Below, one piece after another: positions 25,463-35,497 of a DNA stretch of 64,000 nt. Under the pieces are notes generated by a model. The model was not told the DNA's origin. It was given only the letters and a program-made list of their open reading frames with translations, and searched no databases. The stretch spans positions 1 through 64,000 of the forward strand of contig JAFLCN010000015.1 of NCBI GenBank assembly GCA_017303555.1, given 5' to 3'. Each line of letters opens with the position of its first letter. Within the stretch, counting starts at the first letter, position 1. The translations under genes were made by a program, and so were the position numbers. This stretch comes from Planctomycetota bacterium. GTDB lineage: Bacteria; Planctomycetota; Phycisphaerae; Phycisphaerales; UBA1924.

Positions 25463-26920
25463 TCAGGTTGTTTCAGTGCCGCACTCCGGACATTTTTTGC
25501 CGAGCACGCCGCTGAGGTCATATCCACAATTCGAGCACTGCATCGGAAGGAATGTCGGCTGGGGCGGATAAAGCCACTGCCACACAAAGTACACCGGCAC
25601 GCCCGCCCCGAGAACCCCGAGCCACAGCAGCGTGGTCTTCGGATCGCTCTGAATCGAAAGCACCGTCATCGCAACGCTCGCGATCACGAAAATGGCCGGC
25701 ACAATCGGATAACCCGGCACACGGAACGGACGGGCGTGCTCCCGATGCCTGGCCCGCAGGATGAAGAGCGACAACGCGCCCATCCCATAGAAGATCCACA
25801 TCGTGAACACGAAGCTGTCCGCCAGCTTCGAGAAATCTTGGAGCAGCATCACCGCCGTGCACGAGAGCGCGAGCTGCACCCAGAGAGCGACGGCCGGCGT
25901 TTCGTACCTTGGGTGAATCTTGGCGAGGAAGCGGAAGAGCAATCCATCGCGGGCCTGAGCGAACGTGACGCGGGCGCCGGTCATCACGCTCGCGTGGGAG
26001 GAGCCGAGCGTGGAGACGATGATGATGATCGTGACTGCCGCCGCGCCGATGGGGCCGACGAGCATGCTGAGTAAGAGCGGCGCCACCGTTTCGGTCTTTG
26101 CCATCTCGGGAAGCGGAATGTGCCACAGATAGACCGCATTGGCGAGCATGTAGAGCGCGATCACCGCGAACGTGCCGACGATGTAGACGCGGGGCAGCGT
26201 CCTTTCCGGCGTTTTCACTTCGCCCGCGATTGCGCCCACATCCGCCCAGCCGTCGTAGGTCCACATGATCGCTGCCATGACCGGCACGATCGCCTGGAAC
26301 AGCGTTTTGGGGGAAGGCACAGCCTGAAAGTGTCCGGACGCTTCGCCGGCCGCGACTTGGCGAATCGCAGCGACGACTCCCAAAACAATCACCGCAGCGA
26401 TCGCGATGTACTTGAGCCCGGTGACGACGATCGCGAAGCGCGCACTTCCTCGGACCCCCAGCACATTGATGAGCGTGAGAATGAAGAGCGCAGCGCACGT
26501 CAGGAGCGGCGCGTTCCACTTCAGCCCCGTCAGTGTGTTGAAGTGCTCGGCAAAGACAATCGCGATCCCGCCTGCTGCCGCGGGCTTGGTGATCAGCATG
26601 TACGTCCAGCCGAACACAAACGCCGGACAGCGGCCGAAACCCTCGCGAAGAAAGACATACACGCCGCCGGATCGGGGCATCATCGCCGCGAGCTCCGCAA
26701 ACGTGAGCGCGCCGCAGAGCGCAATCAGCCCCGCCAGAAACCACAGGCCCAGAATCAGCCAGGGATCGCCCAGGTTCTGCGCAATCGTCGTCGGCGTACG
26801 GAAGATGCCGCTGCCGATGACGACCCCCACCATGACCGCGATCGCGCCCCAGAAGCCGACCTTGCGGGGGAGATCTAGGACGAGTTCACCGACACCGGAG
26901 ATGGAGGGATCAGCCTTCAC
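25463..26920 (-). CDS. APC-family amino-acid permease with C-terminal zinc ribbon
   Basis: This gene encodes about 485 aa from a GTG at 26920; a TTG at 26980 would give 505 aa but overlaps the gene upstream by 37 bases. About twelve membrane helices are visible, with the hallmark start GFWGAIAVMVGVVIGSGIFR, then GVYVFLREGFG and IMWTYDGWADVGAIAGEV. This is an APC-superfamily transporter of the LAT or amino-acid/polyamine type. Unusually the C-terminus carries a zinc ribbon: CSNCGYDLSG then CPECG, about residues 465-485. The ribbon recurs in two other proteins of this window (38886 and 45563). Its role in a transporter is unknown. Confidence 0.85.
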   Translation of the reverse strand: MKADPSISGVGELVLDLPRKVGFWGAIAVMVGVVIGSGIFRTPTTIAQNLGDPWLILGLWFLAGLIALCGALTFAELAAMMPRSGGVYVFLREGFGRCPAFVFGWTYMLITKPAAAGGIAIVFAEHFNTLTGLKWNAPLLTCAALFILTLINVLGVRGSARFAIVVTGLKYIAIAAVIVLGVVAAIRQVAAGEASGHFQAVPSPKTLFQAIVPVMAAIMWTYDGWADVGAIAGEVKTPERTLPRVYIVGTFAVIALYMLANAVYLWHIPLPEMAKTETVAPLLLSMLVGPIGAAAVTIIIIVSTLGSSHASVMTGARVTFAQARDGLLFRFLAKIHPRYETPAVALWVQLALSCTAVMLLQDFSKLADSFVFTMWIFYGMGALSLFILRARHREHARPFRVPGYPIVPAIFVIASVAMTVLSIQSDPKTTLLWLGVLGAGVPVYFVWQWLYPPQPTFLPMQCSNCGYDLSGVLGKKCPECGTETT

Positions 26921-26943
26921 GCGGGCAGAGAGTATCGCGGCGC

Positions 26944-27624
26944 TCAGTGCCCGCGGAACCGATGCTTCATGCGCGTCCAAACGCTCGTTGTCCGATGCGG
27001 CCTCCGACGAACGAACGCCGTGCCCGCTGCAATCTCGGAAAACTCCAGCACATCCCAGCGCCCTGACCTGCGAATCTTGCGGATCAGGCGCGGAACGCCC
27101 ATGCCGGGAATGTCCTTGACCCGATCGGGCCCGGTGTCGTGCAGCGAGATCACTCCGCCATCGACCAGCAACTCGGAATAGTTCTCAAAGTCTCGCCGGA
27201 CCTGCTCAAACGAATGATCGGCATCGATGTGAATCAACTCCGCCCGGACCGCCGTACTCCGCAGTTCGCGTATCGCGTCGTCCGTGCGCTGCTGAATGAT
27301 GCGCACCTCGGGATAGTGCACTCGAAAAAAGGAACTCGATTCAAGCCACTGCGGCGCTCCCCAACCCGCCTCGGGCAAATTCGCATCCACCAGGATCGTC
27401 GACGAGCCGGGAATCGCAAGATCGCGCTGCGCCTGCCGCAACACACGCGGCACAAATCCGCCCCCCGAACCCAGACAGACCGCGACTCGCGCACGCAGCG
27501 AATACGCCAGCGAGTAATACAGCATGCCCAAGCCGAGGTAGTCTCCCGTGGAATCGTGACTCTCGCTCCAAGGCGCTTCGTGGTTCAGTACGGATTTGAC
27601 AAACGATGTATCGATCAGCGACAT
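26944..27624 (-). CDS. Class I SAM-dependent methyltransferase
   Basis: This gene encodes 226 aa. The motif VAVCLGSGGGFVPRVLRQA near residue 48 is the SAM loop, TILVDANLPEAG near 76 follows, and AELIHIDADHSFEQVRRDFE near 130 is the post-I acidic loop of Methyltransf_24-type enzymes. GGVISLHDTGPD resembles the metal-binding region of cephalosporin hydroxylase-like proteins. The start at 27624 is chosen because the protein-like part begins there. The substrate is not known. Confidence 0.82.
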   Translation of the reverse strand: MSLIDTSFVKSVLNHEAPWSESHDSTGDYLGLGMLYYSLAYSLRARVAVCLGSGGGFVPRVLRQAQRDLAIPGSSTILVDANLPEAGWGAPQWLESSSFFRVHYPEVRIIQQRTDDAIRELRSTAVRAELIHIDADHSFEQVRRDFENYSELLVDGGVISLHDTGPDRVKDIPGMGVPRLIRKIRRSGRWDVLEFSEIAAGTAFVRRRPHRTTSVWTRMKHRFRGH

Positions 27625-27758
27625 GGTGAAATGTAGCGAGCCGAAGCCCGAACTTGGAAGCGCACGCCGCGATTGATTTGGCGCTGTGCACGCTGACCGC
27701 AATTGCAAAGCCCGAAGTGGAGGCTCGTTCTCCGCACGAACTGCTGTAACCTTTCCGT

Positions 27759-29180
27759 ATGATTCCACACCGTGTCGGCGTTGCCGCGAACTTGCAGCGA
27801 TCCATCTCCGATTCAGGGGCGCGCTCGCGATTGCTGCGGGCGATCGAATCGGCCCTCGACGACGCACGCAGCCTGATCATTGCGACTTGCTCGCAGGAAA
27901 CAGCATTGACCGCAGAAGAACTCGCTCCGGAGTTCTCCCGAATGACGCGCACCTTGGAGATGTTCGCGTCGCTCCTTGAAAGCGGCAAATGGAATCGCGC
28001 CGCACACTCCCGACCAGAGCCCAACGCTTCCGACGCCATCGGCCCGGACCACGACGTCCGCTCCATGCTCATCCCGCTCCGCGGCGTCGTCATCGTCTTC
28101 GGCGCGAGCAATTTCCCGCTGGCGTACGGAGTCTGCGGCGGCGACACCGCCAGCGCACTCGCTGCGGGCTGCCCGGTCGTCGTCAAAGAACACCCCGCCC
28201 ACCGCAACACCGGCCGCCTGCTGGCTCAAATCGCACGCGATGCGATCAAATCCTCGGGCCTCGATCCCGACATTCTGGGTTACGTCGAAGATGACGGCTC
28301 CGACACCGCAAGCCTTGCCCGCTCGCTTGTCGAACATCCGAACGCCGCGGCAGTCGGCTTTACCGGCTCCACAACCATCGGCACGACGCTCATCAAGATA
28401 GCCAACGCACGCCCGATCCCCATTCCCGTCTTTGCAGAGATGGGCAGCGTGAACCCGAACATCATCTTCCCAGGCGCGCTCGCATCGCGTTCCGCCGAAA
28501 TCGCAAAGCAGCTCGCAGCATCTATTGCCGCGCGTCACGGCCAACAGTGCACCTGCCCCGGCATCGTCCTCGTTCCATCCAACGACCGCACCTTCGCCGA
28601 CACGCTCGAAGCCGAACTTGCAAAGAATCCGCCCCGCCGCATGCTCTCGCCGAATGTGCAGAGCAGCTACGAGAAGGCCGTCGCGAAGGTGTCCAAGGCC
28701 GTTGGCGAAAACGTCGCCACACACGCCGCGCCGGACCAAACTCTTCCCATCATCCTCAAAGCCCCTACCAAAGCTGGCCTCTCCCTCCCCGAAATCCTCG
28801 AAACCGAAATGTTCGGCCCCGCGGCCATCGTCCTCTCCGGCACTATGGCCGACTCCCGTTCCGCGATCGAAAAGCTCCCGGGCTCGCTGACCATTTCCGT
28901 CTGGTTCGACCACTCCGATCGCGAAACGCTGGACGCTCTACTTCCCGACCTCGCAGACCGAGCCGGACGCATCATTTTCAACGGCGTTCCGACGGGCGTT
29001 CGAGTCGCCGAGGGCATGGTGCACGGCGGTCCGTGGCCGGCGACCAATCGACCGGAATCAACGGCAGTCGGGCCGCGGGCGATTGAGCGGTGGTGCCGAC
29101 CAGTCTGCTATCAGAACGCACCGCGAACGAGCTTGCCGCGTGAGCTCGGAAGCGTGGGGGCGAATCCCCGCGCGTGCTGA
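27759..29180 (+). CDS. Aldehyde dehydrogenase, ketoglutarate-semialdehyde type
   Basis: This gene encodes 473 aa. FGASNFPLAYGVCGGDTASA near residue 114 and GFTGSTTIG near 199 form the NAD(P) site. The catalytic Cys is in GQQCTCPG near 265. The C-terminus reads FNGVPTGVRVAEGMVHGGPW and RAIERWCRPVCYQN. These are the hallmarks of the NADP-dependent alpha-ketoglutaric semialdehyde dehydrogenase branch, which acts in pentose or hydroxyproline breakdown. No pathway partners lie nearby. An alternative is another aldehyde of similar size. Confidence 0.88.
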   Translation: MIPHRVGVAANLQRSISDSGARSRLLRAIESALDDARSLIIATCSQETALTAEELAPEFSRMTRTLEMFASLLESGKWNRAAHSRPEPNASDAIGPDHDVRSMLIPLRGVVIVFGASNFPLAYGVCGGDTASALAAGCPVVVKEHPAHRNTGRLLAQIARDAIKSSGLDPDILGYVEDDGSDTASLARSLVEHPNAAAVGFTGSTTIGTTLIKIANARPIPIPVFAEMGSVNPNIIFPGALASRSAEIAKQLAASIAARHGQQCTCPGIVLVPSNDRTFADTLEAELAKNPPRRMLSPNVQSSYEKAVAKVSKAVGENVATHAAPDQTLPIILKAPTKAGLSLPEILETEMFGPAAIVLSGTMADSRSAIEKLPGSLTISVWFDHSDRETLDALLPDLADRAGRIIFNGVPTGVRVAEGMVHGGPWPATNRPESTAVGPRAIERWCRPVCYQNAPRTSLPRELGSVGANPRAC

Positions 29181-29362
29181 AGCACGCGGCTCGGATCGAT
29201 CTGGTGGCGTGATCCGTCGCAGCGCACTTTCTACCCTTTTCTCACCTCCCCGGCCGATACCGGTGGAGACGTGGCGATCGGCCGCGGGTTGTCGCATGCC
29301 CCTGTTGTGAGGCGGCATCGTCCACCCCCGTCCGGCTCCGTCTTTGCTGAGGCTTCCTACTT

Positions 29363-32341
29363 ATGGCTTCCCGCACCTCATCATCCAAGTCCAAGTCCCC
29401 CACCTCCCCCACCACTCCCGGCATCAACGTCGGCTTGGCGGGACGGCGGCTCGCGCTCGTTCTGCTCCTCTTTGTCTGGGTTTTCGTCCTGATGAGCCTG
29501 ATCGGCTTCGATCCGGGCGATCCGCCCAGCCATGTCGTCTCGCCACCCAACGCCACCATCCACAACTGGTGCGGTGCCTTCGGAGCGGCCGTCAGCTACT
29601 GGACCATCTACTACATGGGCGCGGGCGCCTGGGTGCTCTTCATCCTCGGCGGCATCGTCCTCGCCTCCGGCGTCGTCGGCACCAGCTTCGGCCACCTCGC
29701 CGTTCGGCTGATCGGCATCGTCATGTTCGCCGCCAGCGTCTCGGGCTTCCAGGCGCTCCTCTTCAAGACCACGGCGGCGCTGCCGGATCTCCCCGGAGGC
29801 GTCTTCGGCACGGTCGGCGTTGAACAGCTCGTCTACCGCTTTGGCCCGATGGGCAGCACGATCTGGCTCGGCGCGATGGGCATCATCGGCCTGGTCGTCG
29901 CGGCAGACGAATGGCTCAACTTCGGCATGGGCTGGAGCATCAACTGGATGCGGAACACCGGCGCGCCCGCAGCAGCAGTTGCCGGCGGCGCCGCTGCCCG
30001 TTTCACAACCGATGTTGTCGCGCCCGCCGCGGCAAAGGCGACCGTCGCCACGGCCAAGGGCGGTGCGGGCTTCTTCTCCCGCTTCGTTGGCGCACTGACC
30101 AGCGGCAACACAGTCACCGAGACCGATCTCGAAACGATCACCGAGACCAAGCCGTCCAAACGCCGCAAGTCGAGCGATCCGAATTCCGCCCCCGAAGCGA
30201 TGTTCCCCGGCGAGACGGCGATCGAATCGCCCCGCTCGCGCCTCGCGGAATTCGGGTTTGTATCGGAAGAAACGGCCTCGGCCCCGGCTCAGCAGATCGA
30301 AGACCCTGACCTTGCAAATTCCGAGGCCGGCATCGCTGCCGCAGCGGAGGCTGAAGAGTCGGAGGAATCCGAAGACGAAGCAGACGATGCGGAAAAGGTT
30401 CCGACCGCGATCGCCCCCGCGACCTCCGACAAGGACGTCGCCGAAGACGAACTCCCCGGCGCTCCGCAGGTCTTCGACCGTGATTCACTGCGTGAGAAGA
30501 TCAACAAGCTCCCCATCGCCTTCGGCCAGAAGGACAAGCAGGTCGCGACACAGGCCGATCTCGAAGGTTTGCAGAACGCTTCCGAAATGGAGGGTTACCG
30601 CTTCCCTGGCCTCGATTCGCTCGAAGAGCCCGAAGAGAACTTCAACGAGAAGCTCGAAGAGCTGGTCCGCCAGCAGGGCATGGCCCTCGAATCCGCGATG
30701 AAGGAATACGGCATTGCCGGCGAAGTCGTCGGCATCGAATCCGGCCCGGTCATCACGCTCTACGACGTTCGCCTCGCGCCGGGCACCAAGGTCGCGGTCG
30801 TTCAGGCTGTTTCCAGCGATATCGCCCGCTCGCTCAAGGCCGTCAACATCCGCATCGTTCCGAATCAGGTCGGCCGCGACACGGTCGGCATTGAAGTTCC
30901 GAACCCGACCAAGGAAAAGGTCCGTCTCAAGGAGCTGATGGGCAAGACCGAGCTCTTCGGCAAGATGAAGCTGCCCATGTTCCTCGGCAAGGACGCAACC
31001 GGTCAGCCGCTCATCGCCGACCTCACCCGCATGCCCCACATGCTGATCGCCGGCACGACCGGCTCGGGTAAATCGGTGTGCATGAACACGATCATCATGA
31101 GCTTCCTCTTCACGAAGAAGCCCAATGAACTCAAGCTTGTGCTCGTCGACCCCAAGATGGTCGAGATGTCGCAGTTCAAGGACATCCCGCACCTCATGTG
31201 CCCCGTCGTCACCGAGATGAACAAGGCCGCGGCCATCCTCGAATGGGCCACGGTCAAAATGGACGAACGCTACGAACTGCTGATGGAAGCGGGCTGCCGC
31301 GACATCGCGAGCTACAACGAACTCCCGTGGGAAGAGCTCAAGGACCGCATGGGCCTCAAGAGCGATGAAGAAGCCGCCCGCATCCCGCGCAAGCTTCCGT
31401 ACATGGTCTTCATCATCGACGAACTCGCCGACCTGATGATGACCGCCAAGGAAGTCGAAGGCCACATCATCCGCATCGCCCAGAAGGCCCGTGCGGTCGG
31501 CATTCACCTCATCCTCGCCACGCAGCGCCCGCAGGCCAACGTCGTCACGGGCCTCATCAAGTCGAACATGCCTTGCCGCATTTCCTTCAAGGTCGCCAGC
31601 GGCATGGACTCGCGCATCGTCCTCGACAGCAAAGGCGGCGAACTGCTCCTGGGTCACGGCGACATGCTCTTCCTGAACCCCGGCAGCAACGATCTCAGCC
31701 GCGCTCAGGGCACGCTCGTCACCGACAGCGAGATCCGCAAGGTCGTCAAGTTCATGAAGGAAGTGGCGACGCCCACCTTCGAGCGCCAACTCCTCGTCAT
31801 GCGCAAGCCCAGCGAAGAAGGCAACGGCCTGGGCAACCTCAGCGACGAGGAACGCCTGCTCCAGAGCAAGAACAACTCCTCCGCCAGCCTCAAGGCCGCG
31901 CAGGAAGACCCGCTCTTCGAACGCGCCGTCGAGATCGTCCTCGAATCCCGGCGTGGCAGCGTCTCGCTCCTGCAGCGGCGCCTGGCCATCGGCTACACGC
32001 GCTCCAGCCGCCTGATCGACCTCATGGGCATCGCCGGCATCATCTCCGACCACAAGGGCTCGGTCGCCCGAGACGTCCTCATCACGATCGACGAGTGGGA
32101 GATGATGAAGGAAATGGCCAAGGAAGAGGCCGCCGCCAAGGGCATCGCCTGGCCGGCCAAGGAGTCGGAGCAGGCCCAGCTCTTCCATGGCGAGCAGCCC
32201 GCGGCACAAGACGGCGCGGCCCCCGCTGCGACCGCCGCGCCGGAAGACGAAGCCGAGGGAACCGAAGAATCCGACGAAGACGATTCGGAAGAGGAATCGG
32301 CTGCCTCCAACCCGCCGACCGATTCCCGCCCGGTCGCCTGA
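29363..32341 (+). CDS. ftsK: FtsK/SpoIIIE DNA translocase
   Basis: This gene encodes 992 aa. Four membrane helices lie in the first 190 residues. A long linker with acidic clusters (EAEESEESEDEADDAEK near 327) follows. The motor domain has ALPHA-type sequences (MALESAMKEYGIAGEVVGIE), Walker A IAGTTGSGKSVCMN near 563, Walker B MVFIIDELADL near 683, and the LATQRPQANVVTGLIKSN signature. The C-terminal gamma domain (RAVEIVLESRRGSVSLLQRR and RSSRLIDLMGIAGIISDH) reads polar DNA sequences. It moves DNA to the division site and helps resolve chromosome dimers. The C-terminal 70 residues are an acidic extension. Confidence 0.96.
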   Translation: MASRTSSSKSKSPTSPTTPGINVGLAGRRLALVLLLFVWVFVLMSLIGFDPGDPPSHVVSPPNATIHNWCGAFGAAVSYWTIYYMGAGAWVLFILGGIVLASGVVGTSFGHLAVRLIGIVMFAASVSGFQALLFKTTAALPDLPGGVFGTVGVEQLVYRFGPMGSTIWLGAMGIIGLVVAADEWLNFGMGWSINWMRNTGAPAAAVAGGAAARFTTDVVAPAAAKATVATAKGGAGFFSRFVGALTSGNTVTETDLETITETKPSKRRKSSDPNSAPEAMFPGETAIESPRSRLAEFGFVSEETASAPAQQIEDPDLANSEAGIAAAAEAEESEESEDEADDAEKVPTAIAPATSDKDVAEDELPGAPQVFDRDSLREKINKLPIAFGQKDKQVATQADLEGLQNASEMEGYRFPGLDSLEEPEENFNEKLEELVRQQGMALESAMKEYGIAGEVVGIESGPVITLYDVRLAPGTKVAVVQAVSSDIARSLKAVNIRIVPNQVGRDTVGIEVPNPTKEKVRLKELMGKTELFGKMKLPMFLGKDATGQPLIADLTRMPHMLIAGTTGSGKSVCMNTIIMSFLFTKKPNELKLVLVDPKMVEMSQFKDIPHLMCPVVTEMNKAAAILEWATVKMDERYELLMEAGCRDIASYNELPWEELKDRMGLKSDEEAARIPRKLPYMVFIIDELADLMMTAKEVEGHIIRIAQKARAVGIHLILATQRPQANVVTGLIKSNMPCRISFKVASGMDSRIVLDSKGGELLLGHGDMLFLNPGSNDLSRAQGTLVTDSEIRKVVKFMKEVATPTFERQLLVMRKPSEEGNGLGNLSDEERLLQSKNNSSASLKAAQEDPLFERAVEIVLESRRGSVSLLQRRLAIGYTRSSRLIDLMGIAGIISDHKGSVARDVLITIDEWEMMKEMAKEEAAAKGIAWPAKESEQAQLFHGEQPAAQDGAAPAATAAPEDEAEGTEESDEDDSEEESAASNPPTDSRPVA

Positions 32342-32492
32342 TTTCCAACGACAGCAAAGAGCCCCACCGGCCCACGCAACCCGGCCGGTCCCATTCCCAA
32401 CAACCATCCGCACAAATGCGGGGAATCCACCCCCGCATCTCTATACTTTGCCCGCGCCGTTTCTGAGTTTCATCCGAGAAAGGAATCGACCG

Positions 32493-34418
32493 ATGCCCGC
32501 ACGCAAAGCCCGCAACGTCCTCCGCTGTTCCTGCACCGCTTCGATCGCCGCCCTGACGCTCTTCGCCGGGCTCGCTTCGGCGGCCGTTCCCGCGGCGCTC
32601 AACCGCGTGCCGAAGAACGCGATGCTCGTCATCGCCACCGACAACTTCCAGCAGACGACCGATCGCATCAAGTCCTACGCCGAGAAGCTCCGCTTGGATG
32701 ACATGGAAGACTTCGAAGCCTTCAGCGAAGAGCTGGCCGGCACCAAGGGCTTTAAGAAGGACGGCTCGCTTGCGCTGGTCGTCATGGCGCCGACCGAGAA
32801 AGAAGCCGCGGCTCAAGACAAGCCCGATGACGACAACGACGGCCCCGATCACAACGACCCGATGCAGCGCGCCGTCGTCCTCGCGCAGACGACCGACTAC
32901 AAGCAGCTCGTGACCGAACTCGGTGGCGATCCTGCCGCGAAGGTCGCGAAGGTTGAAGGCCTGGGCGATATGCCGATCTTCGTGCGCGATGTCGGCGAAG
33001 GCTGGGTCGTCATGGGCCCGGTCGAAGAAACCGTGACCGCCTTCACCCCCGGCGACAAGATGCTGAAGCAGCACGAAGAAGCGCTCGGCGTCGTCGGCAA
33101 CCGTACCGCACAAACCAGCGACATCCTCATGATCGCCAACTGGGATGCCATCGGGCCCATCTTCGGCAAGCAGATCGACAAGGCCGTCGCCGAAGCCAAG
33201 AAGAACGGCAAGCGCGGCAACCCGATGTTCGGCCCGATCTCGCCCGAGACCATGGCCCAGTTCATCGGGCCGATCGAAGACGTTGTCCGCGCCTTCAACC
33301 GCGATGCGCAGACCTGCGTTGCCGGCGTGGGACTGGGCGACAGCGGCCTCACGCTCGACTACGGCGCGCAGTTCAAGCCCAAGAGCCAGATCGCCGGTTT
33401 CTTCCAGGGCACGGGCAACGCTGATTCCACGCTCGCCGGCCTCCCCGCGACGCCGTTCCTCTTCGCTGTTTCCGCCGACACAAGCAACCCCGGCGCTCGC
33501 CAGATCATCCACAACGCCGCCGACATTTCCGAAAAGCTGCTGACGACCGCGAAGGAAGAGGTCAAGCGCCAGGCCGCCGACCCGGATAAGCCCGCATCCG
33601 CGCAGGCCGGCACCATGCTGAAAATGCTCGAGAGCCAGACCGCCGGCGTTCGCAACCTCGCCAAGTCGATCGACAAAATCGACGGCGTTGACTTCATCTG
33701 GGGCTACTCGCCCGCCATGCTCGCCGGCGCTGGGATTTTCAGCGGAGGCATCTACCAGGCCCGCGGCAGCGACCCCGCCCTGCTCAAGAGCCTCTTCGTC
33801 GATCAGTTCAAGTCCATGCAGAACATGGACGGCCCGATGAAGATGGAAGCCACCATCACGCCCAACGCCGCGGAAGTCGGCGGCGTCAAGCTCGATAGCT
33901 GGGCCCTGAAGCCCAAGACCGATCCGAACGATCCGGAAGCGGCACAGATGGCCATGGTCAACATGTTCATCTTCGGCGCGACGGGCCAGATGAGCGGCAA
34001 CATCGCCACGACGAAGAACTCGGCGATTGTCACCTACAGCCCGAACACGCAGATCATGCAGATGGCTCTGGATGCCGCGGCGGGCAAGGGCACGCTCTCC
34101 GGCGACAAGGGTCTGGCCACCGCGGTCAAGGGCCTGCCGGAAGGCTCGTGGGCCCGCGGCCTCATCGGAACCAAGAGCATCTTCGATCTCGCGCAAATGG
34201 GCATGTCCTTCGCCGGTTTGCCGATCCAACTCAAGGTCCCCGCCGATGTTCCCCCGATGTCCGTCGGTATCACCGGCGACGGCGGCGGAATGCTTCTCCG
34301 GTTCTACGCCCCGGCCCAGGTCATCAGCACCATCGGCGATGTGATGCAGCAGGTGAAGGAATCGCAGGGACAGGGCGACGAGGACGGCGACATGAAAGAA
34401 GAAAAGCCGCGCTTCTGA
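32493..34418 (+). CDS. Secreted protein of unknown function
   Basis: This gene encodes 641 aa. GAAAGGA precedes the ATG at 32493. The signal peptide has a basic N-terminus (MPARKARNVLRCSCTA) and ends LFAGLASA. The sequence is long, Ala/Asp-rich and alternates helices and strands (AVPAALNRVPKNAMLVIAT, QTTDYKQLVTELGGDP). It resembles planctomycetal periplasmic proteins, but I do not recognise a family. A terminator follows at 34451. Confidence 0.8.
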   Translation: MPARKARNVLRCSCTASIAALTLFAGLASAAVPAALNRVPKNAMLVIATDNFQQTTDRIKSYAEKLRLDDMEDFEAFSEELAGTKGFKKDGSLALVVMAPTEKEAAAQDKPDDDNDGPDHNDPMQRAVVLAQTTDYKQLVTELGGDPAAKVAKVEGLGDMPIFVRDVGEGWVVMGPVEETVTAFTPGDKMLKQHEEALGVVGNRTAQTSDILMIANWDAIGPIFGKQIDKAVAEAKKNGKRGNPMFGPISPETMAQFIGPIEDVVRAFNRDAQTCVAGVGLGDSGLTLDYGAQFKPKSQIAGFFQGTGNADSTLAGLPATPFLFAVSADTSNPGARQIIHNAADISEKLLTTAKEEVKRQAADPDKPASAQAGTMLKMLESQTAGVRNLAKSIDKIDGVDFIWGYSPAMLAGAGIFSGGIYQARGSDPALLKSLFVDQFKSMQNMDGPMKMEATITPNAAEVGGVKLDSWALKPKTDPNDPEAAQMAMVNMFIFGATGQMSGNIATTKNSAIVTYSPNTQIMQMALDAAAGKGTLSGDKGLATAVKGLPEGSWARGLIGTKSIFDLAQMGMSFAGLPIQLKVPADVPPMSVGITGDGGGMLLRFYAPAQVISTIGDVMQQVKESQGQGDEDGDMKEEKPRF

Positions 34419-34450
34419 CGGATCGCCCGGGCGAATGACCACGGCTCTCG

Positions 34451-34478
34451 AAGGGACGCACCCTGTGCGTCCCTTTTT
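34451..34478 (+). terminator. Intrinsic terminator after the gene at 32493
   Basis: A 10-bp stem (AAGGGACGCA with TGCGTCCCTT) and loop CCCTG are followed by a short T run. Confidence 0.85.
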
Positions 34479-34510
34479 CGTGGACGCGTGCTTCTTCTAG
34501 GATTCTCACC

Positions 34511-35419
34511 GTGGCAGAATGGCGCCTCGCCAATTCCCGTGTCCTCGATCTGCACTCGCCCGCGATCATGGCGATTCTCAATTGCACGCCGGACAGCTTC
34601 TATGGAGAGAGCCGGCTTGAAGACGTGCCGGCCGCCGTCGAAGCGGCCCGGAGCGCACTCCACGAGGGCGCCCGGATCATCGACATCGGCGGAGAATCCA
34701 CGCGGCCCGGCTCGACCGCCGTCGGCGAGGCGGAACAGATCCGCCGCACCGTTCCGGTCATCGAAGCGATCCGCGCTCGCCGCGATCTCGATGCGCTCGC
34801 GATCAGCATCGATACCACCAGGGCGGCCGTCGCCCGCGCCGCGCTCGATGCGGGAGCGGACGCCGTAAATGATGTTTCCGGTCTCGCGGACGACCGCGAT
34901 GAAATGGTCGCCCTGCTTGAGGCCGGCAACGCGGGTTACATCCTCATGCACCGGCTCAAGCAGCCCGCGAACGACAGCTATTCCGACCGCTACTCCGCCG
35001 CCCCCGCATACTCCGACGTGGTGCTGGATGTGAAATCGTTTCTCGAGCAAACACTCGCGGCGCTCGCGTCCCGCGGCATCGAGCCGGCGCGTGTTCTTCT
35101 CGATCCCGGACTGGGCTTCGGCAAGTCGGTCGAACAGAACCTCGACCTCATTCGACGCACCGGCGAGATCGCCGCGATCGGGCGGCCGATCCTCAGCGGG
35201 CTCTCCCGCAAGAGCTTTGTCGGCCGCGTTGCCTTTGGGCGCGATTCCGATCCGGTCGAGCGGCTCGAGGGCACCATCGCGCTCTCGGTCCTGCACCTGC
35301 TTCACGGTGCCCGTCTTTTCCGCGTGCACGATGCCGCGGCCTGCGCGAGCGCCCTGCGGGCTTCGTCCGCATTTCTGCCCGTGAATCTCCCTCCCCCCCG
35401 CCGGCATCCAAGAAGGTGA
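34511..35419 (+). CDS. folP: Dihydropteroate synthase
   Basis: This gene encodes 302 aa from a GTG start. It shows ILNCTPDSFYGES near residue 23 (pterin/pyrophosphate site), IIDIGGESTRPGS near 55, DAVNDVSGL near 117, LLDPGLGFGKS near 197 and ILSGLSRKSFVGRV near 226. The enzyme joins 4-aminobenzoate to hydroxymethyl-dihydropterin diphosphate in folate synthesis. The Gly pair in the usual NxTPDSFxDGG is replaced here by a Tyr-Gly-Glu variant. It begins 33 bp after the terminator. Confidence 0.93.
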   Translation: MAEWRLANSRVLDLHSPAIMAILNCTPDSFYGESRLEDVPAAVEAARSALHEGARIIDIGGESTRPGSTAVGEAEQIRRTVPVIEAIRARRDLDALAISIDTTRAAVARAALDAGADAVNDVSGLADDRDEMVALLEAGNAGYILMHRLKQPANDSYSDRYSAAPAYSDVVLDVKSFLEQTLAALASRGIEPARVLLDPGLGFGKSVEQNLDLIRRTGEIAAIGRPILSGLSRKSFVGRVAFGRDSDPVERLEGTIALSVLHLLHGARLFRVHDAAACASALRASSAFLPVNLPPPRRHPRR

Positions 35420-35497
35420 AAACATGTCCCGCTCGGGGTCGCCCGGGCGGCGAGGTGGGGTGTAGCATTCGACCGGGAAAGCCCAAGGAGATCCTCA

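Noticed and set aside
30485..34442. Long minus-strand frames opposite ftsK and the gene at 32493
   Set aside because: They are complements of real genes with no start signals or protein-like motifs.
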